Assembly (NCBI GenBank): GCA_900555665.1 | Contig: USLX01000071.1 | Span: forward strand, 1 to 9,413 | Direction of reading: 5' to 3' | Source: an uncultured Eubacteriales bacterium | GTDB lineage: Bacteria; Bacillota; Clostridia; Oscillospirales; Oscillospiraceae | Length of the DNA stretch: 9,413 bases | Made by a program: the position numbers and the translations under genes | Part shown: one piece after another, positions 1 to 7,400 of the stretch | Position numbering within the stretch: position 1 is the stretch's first letter | Layout of the letters: every line of letters begins with the position of its first letter | The notes under the pieces: generated by a model | Seen by the model: only the letters and a program-made list of their open reading frames with translations | What the model was told of the DNA's origin: nothing | Database searches by the model: none

Positions 1-24
1 CGGGAAGACGCCCGCCCCGCCGGC
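1..24 (-). terminator. possible partial intrinsic terminator at window edge
   Basis: The first bases read CGGG-AAGACG-CCCG, followed by more GC-rich sequence (CCCGCCGGC) that could be one arm of a longer stem whose other arm lies before the window. It sits about 30 nt past the stop codon of the solute-binding protein gene, where a terminator would be expected. Only a 4-bp stem is visible, and the U-tract, if any, is outside, so this is a tentative call. Confidence 0.3.
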
Positions 25-55
25 ATATTGATTAGGATTTCCGGGAATTCAGAAA

Positions 56-1447
56 TTAGCCGTTCACAACGCCGTATTCGATGGCCCAGCCGTCGACGAA
101 TGCGGAGACGACCGCATCCCAGTTGGCATCGGACATGTCTGCGGAGTATGCAGCCAGAGCGGTGACAACGGTAGCACGCCAGGAATCGACGTTCGGAGTG
201 TAGTTGAAGGCCCAGGTCACAGCATACTTGCCCTCGGAGAGGAGCTTGCTGCCGTCAACGATGAACTTGTTGGAAGAAGCCGGGCAGTTCTTGAACGGAA
301 CAGCGCCGAGCTGCTCAACATAGACTGCGGAAGCGTCGGGATCGGTGACGAGCCAGACCAGGAAGTCCATGGAAGCCTGAATGTCTTCCTCGGAAGCCTT
401 GGAGTTGATGGCCCAGCAGTTCTCGGTGCCAGAGCAGAGGGCAGCATTCTCTTCGCCGTCCACACCGCAGTAGATGGGGATCATGGCGAGCTGATCGTCG
501 GTCATGCCGGCGTCGATCAGGCCGGAGTATTCCCAAGTGCCGTTCTGATAGAAGACAGCCTTGCCTTCGGTGAACTCCGCGCAGGATTCGTCCTTGGTGG
601 AGGTGCTGAGCGTGGTGGGATCATCGGCGGAATCAGTGACATAGAGGTCCCAGATGTTTCTGAAGTTGTCCATGTAGGCGCCGGTGATGGTGGCGGGCTG
701 TGCGGTCACGTCGTCGTCACGGAACTCGTAGTAGAGCGGCATGTTAGCCAGATGGCCGGAGAAGCGCCAGCTGGAGGAGCTGTCGAGGCCCGCAGCGGAG
801 AAGGCGTCGAAGCCGAGCTCGGAAGCACGGGCATGGATGTCATCGGCGACGGATTTCAGGGAGTCGAAGTCCTTGATCTCGTCGAGGGAATGGCCAGCCT
901 CTTCGAGAAGCTTGGTGTTGACGATGAGGCCGAAGGATTCGTAGCAGTTACCGATGGCCTTCAGCTCGCCGGCTTCGTTGTAGAGGTTGAAGGAGTCGGT
1001 GTTCAGCTCGTTGGCGATGGCGGAGCCGGTCAGATCCAGTGCGTAATCGTCCCAGTCAGCGAGGCCGGACATGTTGCCGATGTTGAAGATGGTGGGCGCT
1101 TCGTTCTTGCCCATCTCGGCGGTCAGGGTGTCGGAGTAGGTACCGGAAGCAGCGGTAACAACCTTGACGGCAACGCCGGTCTTGGCGGTGTAGTCGGAAG
1201 CGAGCTTCTGCAGCGCCTCGTCGAACTCCGGCTTGAAGTTCAGGTAGTAGACCTTACCGGAAGCGGAGGTCTCGGTGTCGGCGGCAGTGTCGTCGGTCTT
1301 GGTTTCGGTATCGGCGGTCTCGGTACCGGCGTTGTCGGTGGTATCGGCGGGGGTGGAAGTGTCGGCCTTGGTGTCCGAAGAGGACGCGCAGGCGACCAGA
1401 CCCAGCACCATCACGACAGCAAGAAGCATTGCGATGATCTTTTTCAT
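56..1447 (-). CDS. ABC transporter solute-binding lipoprotein, carbohydrate type (family 1 SBP)
   Basis: A 463-residue extracellular binding protein, probably for a sugar or oligosaccharide importer of the CUT1 type. Residues 1-20 are a lipoprotein signal peptide: KK at 2-3, a hydrophobic core, and the lipobox L17-V18-A19-C20, so the mature protein would be lipid-anchored at Cys20. Residues 21-64 form a low-complexity Thr/Asp/Ala/Glu tether. From about 65 on the sequence has the usual family 1 binding-protein fold features, for example the early VYYLNFKPEFDEAL strand-helix, the APTIFNIGN segment, the GKAVFYQNGTWEYSG segment near the middle, and AINSKASEEDIQASMDFLVWL in the C-lobe. The start is supported by TAGGAGGAA 8 nt upstream of the ATG. 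No permease or ATPase gene is visible beside it: the operon to its 5' side ends at a terminator, and what lies 3' is outside the window. The substrate cannot be read from the sequence. Confidence 0.9.
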   Translation of the reverse strand: MKKIIAMLLAVVMVLGLVACASSSDTKADTSTPADTTDNAGTETADTETKTDDTAADTETSASGKVYYLNFKPEFDEALQKLASDYTAKTGVAVKVVTAASGTYSDTLTAEMGKNEAPTIFNIGNMSGLADWDDYALDLTGSAIANELNTDSFNLYNEAGELKAIGNCYESFGLIVNTKLLEEAGHSLDEIKDFDSLKSVADDIHARASELGFDAFSAAGLDSSSSWRFSGHLANMPLYYEFRDDDVTAQPATITGAYMDNFRNIWDLYVTDSADDPTTLSTSTKDESCAEFTEGKAVFYQNGTWEYSGLIDAGMTDDQLAMIPIYCGVDGEENAALCSGTENCWAINSKASEEDIQASMDFLVWLVTDPDASAVYVEQLGAVPFKNCPASSNKFIVDGSKLLSEGKYAVTWAFNYTPNVDSWRATVVTALAAYSADMSDANWDAVVSAFVDGWAIEYGVVNG

Positions 1448-1493
1448 TTTGTGTTCCTCCTAAAAATTTTGGGTATACGATTTTTTTGTCGGA

Positions 1494-1511
1494 TTTGGAA
1501 ACGTTTCCAAA
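1494..1511. promoter_or_regulatory. 18-bp perfect palindrome, CcpA (cre) or LacI-family operator
   Basis: TTTGGAAACGTTTCCAAA is a perfect inverted repeat centred on CG. Its inner 16 bases fit the published cre consensus WTGNAANCGNWWNCAW at every position, and also the general LacI/GalR operator form. It starts about 5 nt downstream of the predicted transcription start of the solute-binding protein gene, a position where a bound repressor would block transcription. Whether CcpA or a sugar-specific LacI-family repressor binds cannot be told from this window, since neither regulator gene is present. Confidence 0.8.
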
Positions 1512-1522
1512 ACCATGGTCAT

Positions 1523-1551
1523 ATTATACTACATTTTTTGCGGGAAGGAAG
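1523..1551 (-). promoter_or_regulatory. promoter of the solute-binding protein gene
   Basis: On the minus strand a perfect -10 box TATAAT lies at 1523-1528. No good -35 box is present: 17 bp upstream is CTTCCT at 1546-1551. The start site would be near 1516, giving a leader of about 70 nt that contains the palindrome and a TAGGAGGAA ribosome binding site. The weak -35 could mean that an activator contributes. Confidence 0.6.
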
Positions 1552-1620
1552 AGGAAAATGTACAAACTTTTAAAAATCGGCGTTTTGAACATGAAATTCA
1601 CATCGAATTTGGCGGTTTTG

Positions 1621-1659
1621 ACGAAAGAAAACCCGTCCCCGCCTGCGGGGCGGGGACGG
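1621..1659 (-). terminator. intrinsic terminator of the marR/AOS/SDR operon
   Basis: An 11-bp perfect GC-rich stem pairs 1633-1643 with 1649-1659 around a 5-nt loop. On the minus strand it begins 10 nt after the SDR stop codon and is followed by the T-rich tract GTTTTCTTTC. It separates this operon from the downstream solute-binding protein gene. Confidence 0.85.
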
Positions 1660-1669
1660 AGCGAAGCGG

Positions 1670-2461
1670 TTATTTTGCGTAGATAAGGCCGACGAGCCAG
1701 TTGAGGAAGCGGCAGGGGAGAACGCGGGAGAGAAAATGAAAGAACTGATATTGCAGGCCGATCGTGCGGATGGGCTTGCAGCCTTTCCGCATCGCGGTGT
1801 GGGCGACGAACGCGCCTGCCTGCTCCGGCGTCATGCCGTTCTGCTCGTCCTTTTCCATACCCGCGACGGAGCGGGCGATGCGCCCGCCGTAGACGTCATC
1901 GCCGGCAGGATTCTTTTGCCGCGCGGCGGTGAAGCCGGTATGGATATCGCCGGGCTGGACACAGCAGACCTGCACGCCGAAGGGCCGGACTTCGTTGGCT
2001 GTGGCCATGGTATAGGAGTTGATCGCGGCCTTGGACGCGGAATAATAGGTCTGAAACGGGATGGGGATGGAGCCTGCGACGGAGCTGAGATTTACGATGC
2101 GGCCATAGCCCTGTTTGCGCAGAATGGGCAGGACGACGTGATTCATGCGCACCATGCCGAAGAAGTTGACGTCGAGCTGGCGGAGGGCATCGGCGGTGTC
2201 GGTGAACTCGACTGCGCCGGAGATGCCAAAGCCCGCGTTGTTGATGACAACATCGATATGATCTTCGTGCGCAAGGACAAAGTCAACCGCGGCCTGCAGC
2301 GTCTCTTCCTTCGTGACGTCGGCCTGGATATGGACGGCGCAGTCGGTGCCGGTCTCGCGGCGGGAGAGTTCATAGACATGATAGCCGGCCTCGTGCATGG
2401 CCCGCGCCGTGGCAAGACCGATGCCGGACGTGCCGCCGGTGATGATGCAGACTTTGCTCAC
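1670..2461 (-). CDS. short-chain dehydrogenase/reductase (SDR), candidate 3-ketosphinganine-type reductase
   Basis: A 263-residue classical SDR, an NAD(P)H-dependent reductase of carbonyl groups. Visible motifs: cofactor loop TGGTSGIG at 8-15, basic pair R34-R35 after the second strand (favours NADPH), D48 in ADVT, NNAG at 74-77, N99, catalytic S127, Y140 and K144 (YSASK), and PGDIHTGF at 170-177. The C-terminal 25 residues (FFHFLSRVLPCRFLNWLVGLIYAK) are hydrophobic and basic, suggesting membrane association and a lipid-like substrate. The start is GTG: its GTGA overlaps the TGA stop of the upstream synthase by 4 nt, with GGGAGGT 7-8 nt ahead, a layout typical of translational coupling. The partner gene suggests it reduces the beta-keto product of that enzyme, as 3-ketodihydrosphingosine reductase does; this is inference. 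SDR membership is secure, the substrate is not. Confidence 0.9.
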   Translation of the reverse strand: MSKVCIITGGTSGIGLATARAMHEAGYHVYELSRRETGTDCAVHIQADVTKEETLQAAVDFVLAHEDHIDVVINNAGFGISGAVEFTDTADALRQLDVNFFGMVRMNHVVLPILRKQGYGRIVNLSSVAGSIPIPFQTYYSASKAAINSYTMATANEVRPFGVQVCCVQPGDIHTGFTAARQKNPAGDDVYGGRIARSVAGMEKDEQNGMTPEQAGAFVAHTAMRKGCKPIRTIGLQYQFFHFLSRVLPCRFLNWLVGLIYAK

Positions 2462-3648
2462 AGCTCATACCTCCCGAGCACTTCCGCGATGATGTCGACG
2501 GCCTCGTCGATCAGGGCATGCGTGTGCGTGGCCATGAGGCTGGTGCGCAGCAAACATTCATGCGGCGCGGCCGCAGGCGGAAGGGAGGAGTTGACGTAAA
2601 CGCCGTGCTCGTAGAGATCCTTGGCGATGGTGAGCGTAGCGAATTCTTCATAGGTGTAGATCGGGACGATGGGCACGCGCTGGCCGTTGGATTCGCGCAT
2701 TTTGATGTGCTTCGCATCAAGCTTGGCGCGCAGATAGAGCGCGTTTTCCTGCAGCGTGGTAACGCGCTCCGGTTCGCGTTCGAGAATGCGCAGTGCGGTG
2801 AGCGCGGCGGCGCAGTTCGCGGGCGGAATGGAGGCTGAGAAGATGAAGGGGCGGGAGTTGTGGCGCGCATAATCGGCGACCTCTTCGCTGGCTGCCATGT
2901 AACCGCCGAGGGAGGCAAGCGATTTGGAGAACGTGCCCATGTAGATGTCCACCTGATCTTCCAGACCATAGTAACTGGCTGTACCGCGGCCGCCTTCACC
3001 GAGGACGCCGAGACCGTGCGCGTCGTCGACCATGACGCGCGCACCGTACTGCCTGGCAAGGCGGCAGATCTCGGGCAGGTTCGCAATGTCGCCCGCCATG
3101 GAGAATACGCCGTCGGTCACAATCAGGCAGCCTGCGGATTCCGGAACCTTTTGAAGCTTCTTTTCCAGGTCCTCCATGTCGTTGTGGCGGAAACGGAGCA
3201 TTTTCCCGTAGGAAAGACGGCAGCCGTCATAGAGGCTGGCGTGGTTTTCACGATCCATGATGACGTAATCGCGCATGCCGACGATGGCGCTGATGATGCC
3301 GAGGTTGGACTGGAAGCCGGTGGAGAAGGTGACGATGCCGGGCTTACCGAGGAATTTTGCCAGTTCCGCTTCGAGTTCCAGGTGCAGCGTCAGTGTGCCG
3401 TTCAGGAACCGGGAGCCGGAACAGCCGGAGCCGAACTGCTCATAGGCCTTCACGCCGGCCTCGATGACCTCGGGGTGTGTGGTGAGGCCGAGATAGTTGT
3501 TCGAGCCAAGCATGATGCGGCGCTTGCCTTCCATGATGACCTCGACATCCTGCTTGGATTCGAGCGCGTGGAAGTAGGGATAGATCCCAAGCCGCTTTGC
3601 TTCGGCGGCGAGAGAGGGTTTGCTGCATTTTTCAAAGAGATCGAGCAT
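2458..3648 (-). CDS. PLP-dependent alpha-oxoamine synthase, serine palmitoyltransferase-like
   Basis: A 396-residue fold-type I PLP enzyme of the alpha-oxoamine synthase family, which condenses an amino acid with an acyl thioester and releases CO2. Motifs in order: LGSNNYLGL at 47-55, GSGCSGSRFLNGT at 73-85, the PLP-stacking H136 in ENHASLYDG, VDDAHGLGVLGEGGRG at 207-222 with D208 (pyridine N) and H211, and TFSKSLASLGG with the Schiff-base lysine K242. GCSGSRFLNGTL, DGVFSMAGDIANLPEI, the RHNSRPFIFSAS segment and the LMATHT end resemble, from memory, Bacteroides-type serine palmitoyltransferase more than BioF or glycine C-acetyltransferase. Full length for the family. ATG at 3646-3648 lies 2 nt after the marR stop, with AGGAAAGGAG ahead. 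No biotin genes or threonine dehydrogenase are nearby, which argues against BioF and Kbl. Amino-acid and acyl substrates remain unproven; automatic annotation might call it BioF or a class I/II aminotransferase. Confidence 0.92.
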   Translation of the reverse strand: MLDLFEKCSKPSLAAEAKRLGIYPYFHALESKQDVEVIMEGKRRIMLGSNNYLGLTTHPEVIEAGVKAYEQFGSGCSGSRFLNGTLTLHLELEAELAKFLGKPGIVTFSTGFQSNLGIISAIVGMRDYVIMDRENHASLYDGCRLSYGKMLRFRHNDMEDLEKKLQKVPESAGCLIVTDGVFSMAGDIANLPEICRLARQYGARVMVDDAHGLGVLGEGGRGTASYYGLEDQVDIYMGTFSKSLASLGGYMAASEEVADYARHNSRPFIFSASIPPANCAAALTALRILEREPERVTTLQENALYLRAKLDAKHIKMRESNGQRVPIVPIYTYEEFATLTIAKDLYEHGVYVNSSLPPAAAPHECLLRTSLMATHTHALIDEAVDIIAEVLGRYEL

Positions 3649-3650
3649 AC

Positions 3651-4082
3651 TTAGGCTCCTTTCCTGTTTTCGACGGTTTGAACGAGTGCTTGCAAGACAC
3701 GGCTTGCAACGGCAAGCTCCTCCGGGGAAAACTGGCCGGAGAGGGAGGCAAGGGCGTCTTGCAGCGCCTGTTCGTTATCCTGATAATAGGTGTTGAATTT
3801 GCCGGCGGTTTGCAGGCGTACCTCGCGGCGGTCTGCCCCGGGGATTTTCTCCAGATAGCCTTTGGCGACGAGGTTGTTGACTTTGTAGGTGGCATTGGGC
3901 TGTGAAATGCCGAGCGTGGCGGCAAATTGACCGAGCGTGGGACGGCCGAGCAGATGGATGACATCGGCGGAGAAGGCCTCGGTCGCACTGAGGCTGCCGG
4001 CTTTTTCACGCAGCGTATGGAACATCTTTTTATAGCTCTCCAGCCGCAGCCAGTTTTGCAGACGGAGAATCCACTGAACCAC
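3651..4082 (-). CDS. MarR-family transcriptional regulator
   Basis: A winged helix-turn-helix regulator of about 143 residues. A helical N-terminus (VQWILRLQNWLRLESYKKMFHTLREKAG) leads into the DNA-binding domain: LGRPTLGQFAATLGISQPNATYKVNNLVAKGYLEKI is the helix-turn-helix, and PGADRREVRLQTAG is the wing, with the D-R-R signature typical of MarR proteins. A long C-terminal helix would complete the dimer interface. The frame is open to a GTG at 4091, but the Shine-Dalgarno-like AAGGAA directly abuts that codon. The GTG at 4080-4082 sits 9 nt behind it and is the better start. It is the first gene of a tight operon with the synthase and SDR, and a palindrome lies at its own promoter, so autoregulation and control of the lipid-type genes by a small-molecule ligand are likely. 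Family call firm; ligand unknown. Confidence 0.88.
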   Translation of the reverse strand: MVQWILRLQNWLRLESYKKMFHTLREKAGSLSATEAFSADVIHLLGRPTLGQFAATLGISQPNATYKVNNLVAKGYLEKIPGADRREVRLQTAGKFNTYYQDNEQALQDALASLSGQFSPEELAVASRVLQALVQTVENRKGA

Positions 4083-4091
4083 AAAAGGCAC

Positions 4092-4099
4092 TTCCTTTC
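4092..4099 (-). promoter_or_regulatory. ribosome binding site that fixes the marR start
   Basis: GAAAGGAA on the minus strand. It touches the upstream GTG codon at 4089-4091 directly, which is too close to work, but stands 9 nt from the next in-frame GTG at 4080-4082. The protein therefore probably starts three codons later than the longest open frame. Confidence 0.6.
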
Positions 4100-4109
4100 A
4101 AAAATTTAT

Positions 4110-4123
4110 ATAAAAATTTTTAT
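4110..4123. promoter_or_regulatory. 14-bp perfect AT palindrome, candidate MarR operator
   Basis: ATAAAAATTTTTAT is a perfect inverted repeat covering roughly +1 to +14 of the marR transcript, and further AT-rich half-site-like sequence (TTCAAAAATTTA) lies on the plus strand just to its left. MarR repressors commonly bind such palindromes at their own promoters. The site is AT-only, so some of the symmetry could be chance. Confidence 0.5.
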
Positions 4124-4129
4124 GAAAAA

Positions 4130-4158
4130 AGTATAGTGCAGGCCGGGGGATTTGTCAA
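4130..4158 (-). promoter_or_regulatory. sigma-A promoter of the marR/AOS/SDR operon
   Basis: On the minus strand a perfect -35 box TTGACA (4153-4158) is separated by exactly 17 bp from the -10 box TATACT (4130-4135). The transcription start would be near 4123, about 40 nt before the chosen marR start codon. This near-consensus promoter would be strong unless repressed, which fits control by the MarR protein. Confidence 0.85.
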
Positions 4159-4204
4159 TCAAAATATGCGGTGTATGGAAATCGAAAAATCTGCGATAGA
4201 CGTT

Positions 4205-4260
4205 GTAGGGGCGACCATTGGCCGCCCGCAAGGGCCCCCTCTGTGAAGAGGGGGGCTTTT
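4205..4260. repeat. pair of adjacent hairpins, possible dispersed intergenic repeat
   Basis: Two stem-loops lie side by side. The first pairs GGGCGACC (4209-4216) with GGCCGCCC (4220-4227), with one mismatch and a 3-nt loop. The second pairs CCCCCTCT (4235-4242) with AGAGGGGG (4247-4254) around GTGA and is followed by CTTTT on the plus strand. No plus-strand gene precedes them, so a terminator role in that direction has no obvious client. The TGTAGGGGCGACC... text reminds me of intergenic repeats common in related gut Clostridia, which I cannot verify here. Confidence 0.45.
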
Positions 4261-4278
4261 CCACTGCGGAGGGGATAT

Positions 4279-4318
4279 AAAAACCGAAAGGCAACCCAGC
4301 GAAGCGGTTGCCTTTCGG
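4279..4318 (-). terminator. intrinsic terminator of the ABC transporter gene
   Basis: A 13-bp perfect stem pairs CCGAAAGGCAACC (4284-4296) with GGTTGCCTTTCGG (4306-4318) around a 9-nt loop. On the minus strand it is followed at once by TTTTT (4279-4283). It lies about 94 nt past the stop codon of the ABC transporter gene and before the marR promoter. Confidence 0.88.
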
Positions 4319-4322
4319 AGAG

Positions 4323-4389
4323 GAAGAAGGAGACTGCGGATATGGAGTTTTCGCCGCCCCGGCGGAAACGCAATGGAGCAGCCTTCTTC
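4323..4389. repeat. imperfect inverted repeat between ABC transporter stop and its terminator
   Basis: GAAGAAGG (4323-4330) plus CTGC (4334-4337) is mirrored by GCAGCCTTCTTC (4378-4389), apart from a 3-nt bulge. A smaller CG-rich stem (CGCC/GGCG) lies inside. In the transcript this would form a 3' UTR structure ahead of the terminator. No coding potential is evident here; it may simply stabilise the message end. Confidence 0.35.
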
Positions 4390-4411
4390 TGACGTCGAGG
4401 GAGCTTTTGGA

Positions 4412-7400
4412 TTATTCGGTGCGGAGGGCAACGACGGGATCCTTCTTCGCGGCAAGGCGCGAGGGGATGAGACCTGCGATGAACGTGAGCAGCATCGAGA
4501 TCGCGACAAGCAGCACGGCGGCCACCGGCGGGAGCACCGCGCCGAGGCTGGCAATGCCGGTCAGGTGGTGGATGAGGGCGTTGATCGGAAGGATCAGCAG
4601 TACGGTCAGCCCGATGCCGAGCGCGCCAGCGATCAGACCCTCAATAAGTGTCTCGGCATTGAACACGCGTGCAATGTCGCGCTTGCTCGCGCCGATGGCG
4701 CGGAGAATGCCGATCTCCTTCGTGCGTTCAAGCACAGAGATGTAGGTAATAATGCCGATCATGATCGACGAGACGATGAGCGAGATGGACACGAACGCGA
4801 TCAGCACATAGGAAATGGCATTGATGATCGTGGTGATCGAGCTCATCAGCAGCGCGACATAGTCGGTATAGGTGATCTCGTGGTCTTCATCCACCGTTTT
4901 GTTGTAGTCCGCGATGCAGTCGGCAATTGCATCCTTGTCGGAGAAGGTGGAGGCGTAGAGGTTGATGGTCTTGGGACTGCTGTAGTCCACGTCGCCGAGC
5001 AGCTTCAGGTTTTCCTCATAGCTGCCGGTGGAAACGACGGGCGGCATATAGTTGTCGTAGAGCCAGACGTACTGTTCGTCGGTGAGCGGCTGGACGGACG
5101 GCTGTGCGGATGCGCCCATGGCCGCCATTGCGGCGGGGTCCATGCCGGCCAGCGCAGAGGAATCCATGCCGGCCATTGCGGCGGCGGAAGCGGCCGCGGC
5201 GTCTGCCGCCGGGGCGTCGGACATTGCAAGGGAGAGCGCGGCGGAGAGGTCGTCGCTCGACATGGCGGACAGCTGTGCCTGCACGCCGGCGGCGTACTGC
5301 TCCGCGACCTGCTCGCGGATGCTCTGCTCCACATAGCCGAAGAGCGTCTCGTCATCCATCTGCGCGATGTAGGAGCTGACGGTGGCGGCGTCGATGCCCA
5401 TCTGGTCGGCATAGGTCTGGGCGACCTGTTCTTCGATGGCCTGCCGCGTCAGGCCCTCCATCTGCTGGGCGACGATGCCGTCGACATAGTCCTCCGAGGG
5501 CACCGACATCAGCGCGGTATAGATGGCCGCGCGGTCGGCCGCGGAGCGCGTGTTGAGATATTCGGAGATATCGGCTTTCTTCTGTTCGTCGGAGATGGAA
5601 TAATCGTCCGTCAGGAACGGCAGGCCGGAAAGGACGTCGGTGGCCGGGTCAGCCTTCTGCTTTTGCAGGATCTCAAGCGACTGTGCCTGATCGATCAGGT
5701 GGTCGGTCAGGGCGGAAGTATAGCCGATGGCGCCGGATATCATGGAGGCGACGGCGTCCTCGTTCGGGCGAAGAATGCCGACGATCTTGACGGTGGTGCC
5801 GATGGTGTCGGAGTGGTAGAGGAAATCCATGCCGGCGTCGGTCGTGCTGATGTCAGAGTAGGTGCCGGCGGCAGAATCATACTGATAGTATTCCGCCGGG
5901 AGGACGACCTTAAAGCGCATATTGCAGATGTCCTCGTAGCTCCAGCGCTCCTGGAAGGTGTCCAGTTCCTCACCGTTCATCATTTTCCGCATGGTCTCGA
6001 TCACGTCGTCCTGTGAGCCGAGGCCCATGCAGTAGATCGCAAGGTCGGAAATTTCGTTGTCCTTGCTGACAATCAGGACGGCCTCATCATAGTTCTGCGG
6101 CCAGCTGCCATAGATCAGGTCGTACTGCTCGGTCAGCAGGGGATTGACGAGAGAATTGCTGTCCGCAGTCTGCGGCGGCAGCATCTCTTCCCAGACCTCC
6201 ATCTTGGAATAGGCCGCGCCGAACTGGTCAAAATAAGAGCTGTAATCGCCGCCGTAGAGCGTGCCCATGCACTGCTGCAGCAGGTCGGTCACGTCGGATT
6301 TGAAGATCTTGCCGTCGGCATCCTCGGCGTAGATCGTCATGCCGAGGTCGTAGCTGTACTGCACGGCGCTGACGTGCGCACCGACGGGGCAGTTATCCTG
6401 CTCCAGATAGCTGCGGAAGGACTTGAGATCGTTCTGCTGCGTCTCCGTGCTGGCGAGGTTCGTCATCAGGTCGTACATGATGGTATTGGAATAGACGGCG
6501 TCGCGGTCGTGTGCGCCGGACGCTTCAGAATCTGCGCTGACGCCCATGAGCGACGTGACCATGGAGGATATGTCCATGGTTTCTGCCTCGAGGGTGATCG
6601 GGTAGGAGGAAAGCGTATCCTCCTGCACGCGGTCGATGTAGTCCTGGATGCCGGTGGACAGCGACAGGATCAGCGCGATGCCGATGATGCCGATGGACCC
6701 GGCGAAGGCCGTGAGAATCGTGCGGCCCTTTTTCGTCATCAGGTTGTTCAGGCTGAGGCCGAGGGCCGTGAAGAATGACATGGACGTCTTTTTCTGCGTG
6801 AGCGGGGCGGGTGCGGCGTCCGCCTCCGGCTCGAACGGCGCGGAGTCGGAGATCACCTGCCCGTCGAGCAGCCGGACGGTGCGCGAGGCATAGCGCTCGG
6901 CGAGCTCGGGATTGTGCGTGACCATGATGATGAGCTTTTCGTGCGAAATTTCCTTCAGGATATCCATGATCTGCACGGAGGTCTCGGAGTCGAGTGCACC
7001 GGTGGGCTCGTCGGCCAGCAGAATTTCGGGATCGTTGACAAGGGCACGGGCGATGGCGACGCGCTGCATCTGGCCGCCGGACATCTGGTTCGGCTTTTTC
7101 TTCAGCTGGTCGCTGAGGCCGACCTTTTCCAGCGCTTCCACAGCGCGGCGGCGGCGCTCGGATTTGCTGACGCCGGAGAGCGTCAGTGCCAGCTCGACAT
7201 TTTGCAGAACCGTCTGATGCGGGATGAGGTTGTAGCTCTGGAAGACGAAGCCGACGGAGTGATTGCGGTAAGTGTCCCAGTCGCGGTCACGGAATTCCTT
7301 CGTCGACCGGCCGGAGATGATCAGATCACCGGAGGTGTACTGGTCGAGGCCGCCGATGATGTTTAATAATGTGGTTTTTCCACAACCGGACGGACCGAGG

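Noticed and set aside
752..1573. 273-codon plus-strand open frame with Gly/Val-rich repeats
   Set aside because: It is the mirror of the Thr/Asp/Ala-rich tether and the rest of the solute-binding protein gene. The glycine-rich look comes from reading those codons backwards.
2458..3648. Reading the synthase as BioF (biotin) or glycine C-acetyltransferase
   Set aside because: Not excluded, but the substrate-loop text resembles serine palmitoyltransferase more, and no biotin genes or threonine dehydrogenase are beside it.
1736..3654. Long plus-strand frames opposite the SDR and synthase genes (1736-2599, 2860-3654)
   Set aside because: Both strands cannot sensibly code here; the minus-strand proteins have full catalytic motifs, and the plus-strand translations have none.
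1660..4309. AGCGAAGCGGTT shared by 1660-1671 and 4298-4309, near two terminators
   Set aside because: A 12-nt match is expected several times by chance in a window this long, so it does not show a common element.
4373..6016. 547-codon plus-strand open frame
   Set aside because: It is antisense to the ABC transporter gene, has a composition rich in His, Arg, Gly and Asp with no recognisable domain, and has no ribosome binding site. It is a by-product of GC-rich codon use on the other strand.
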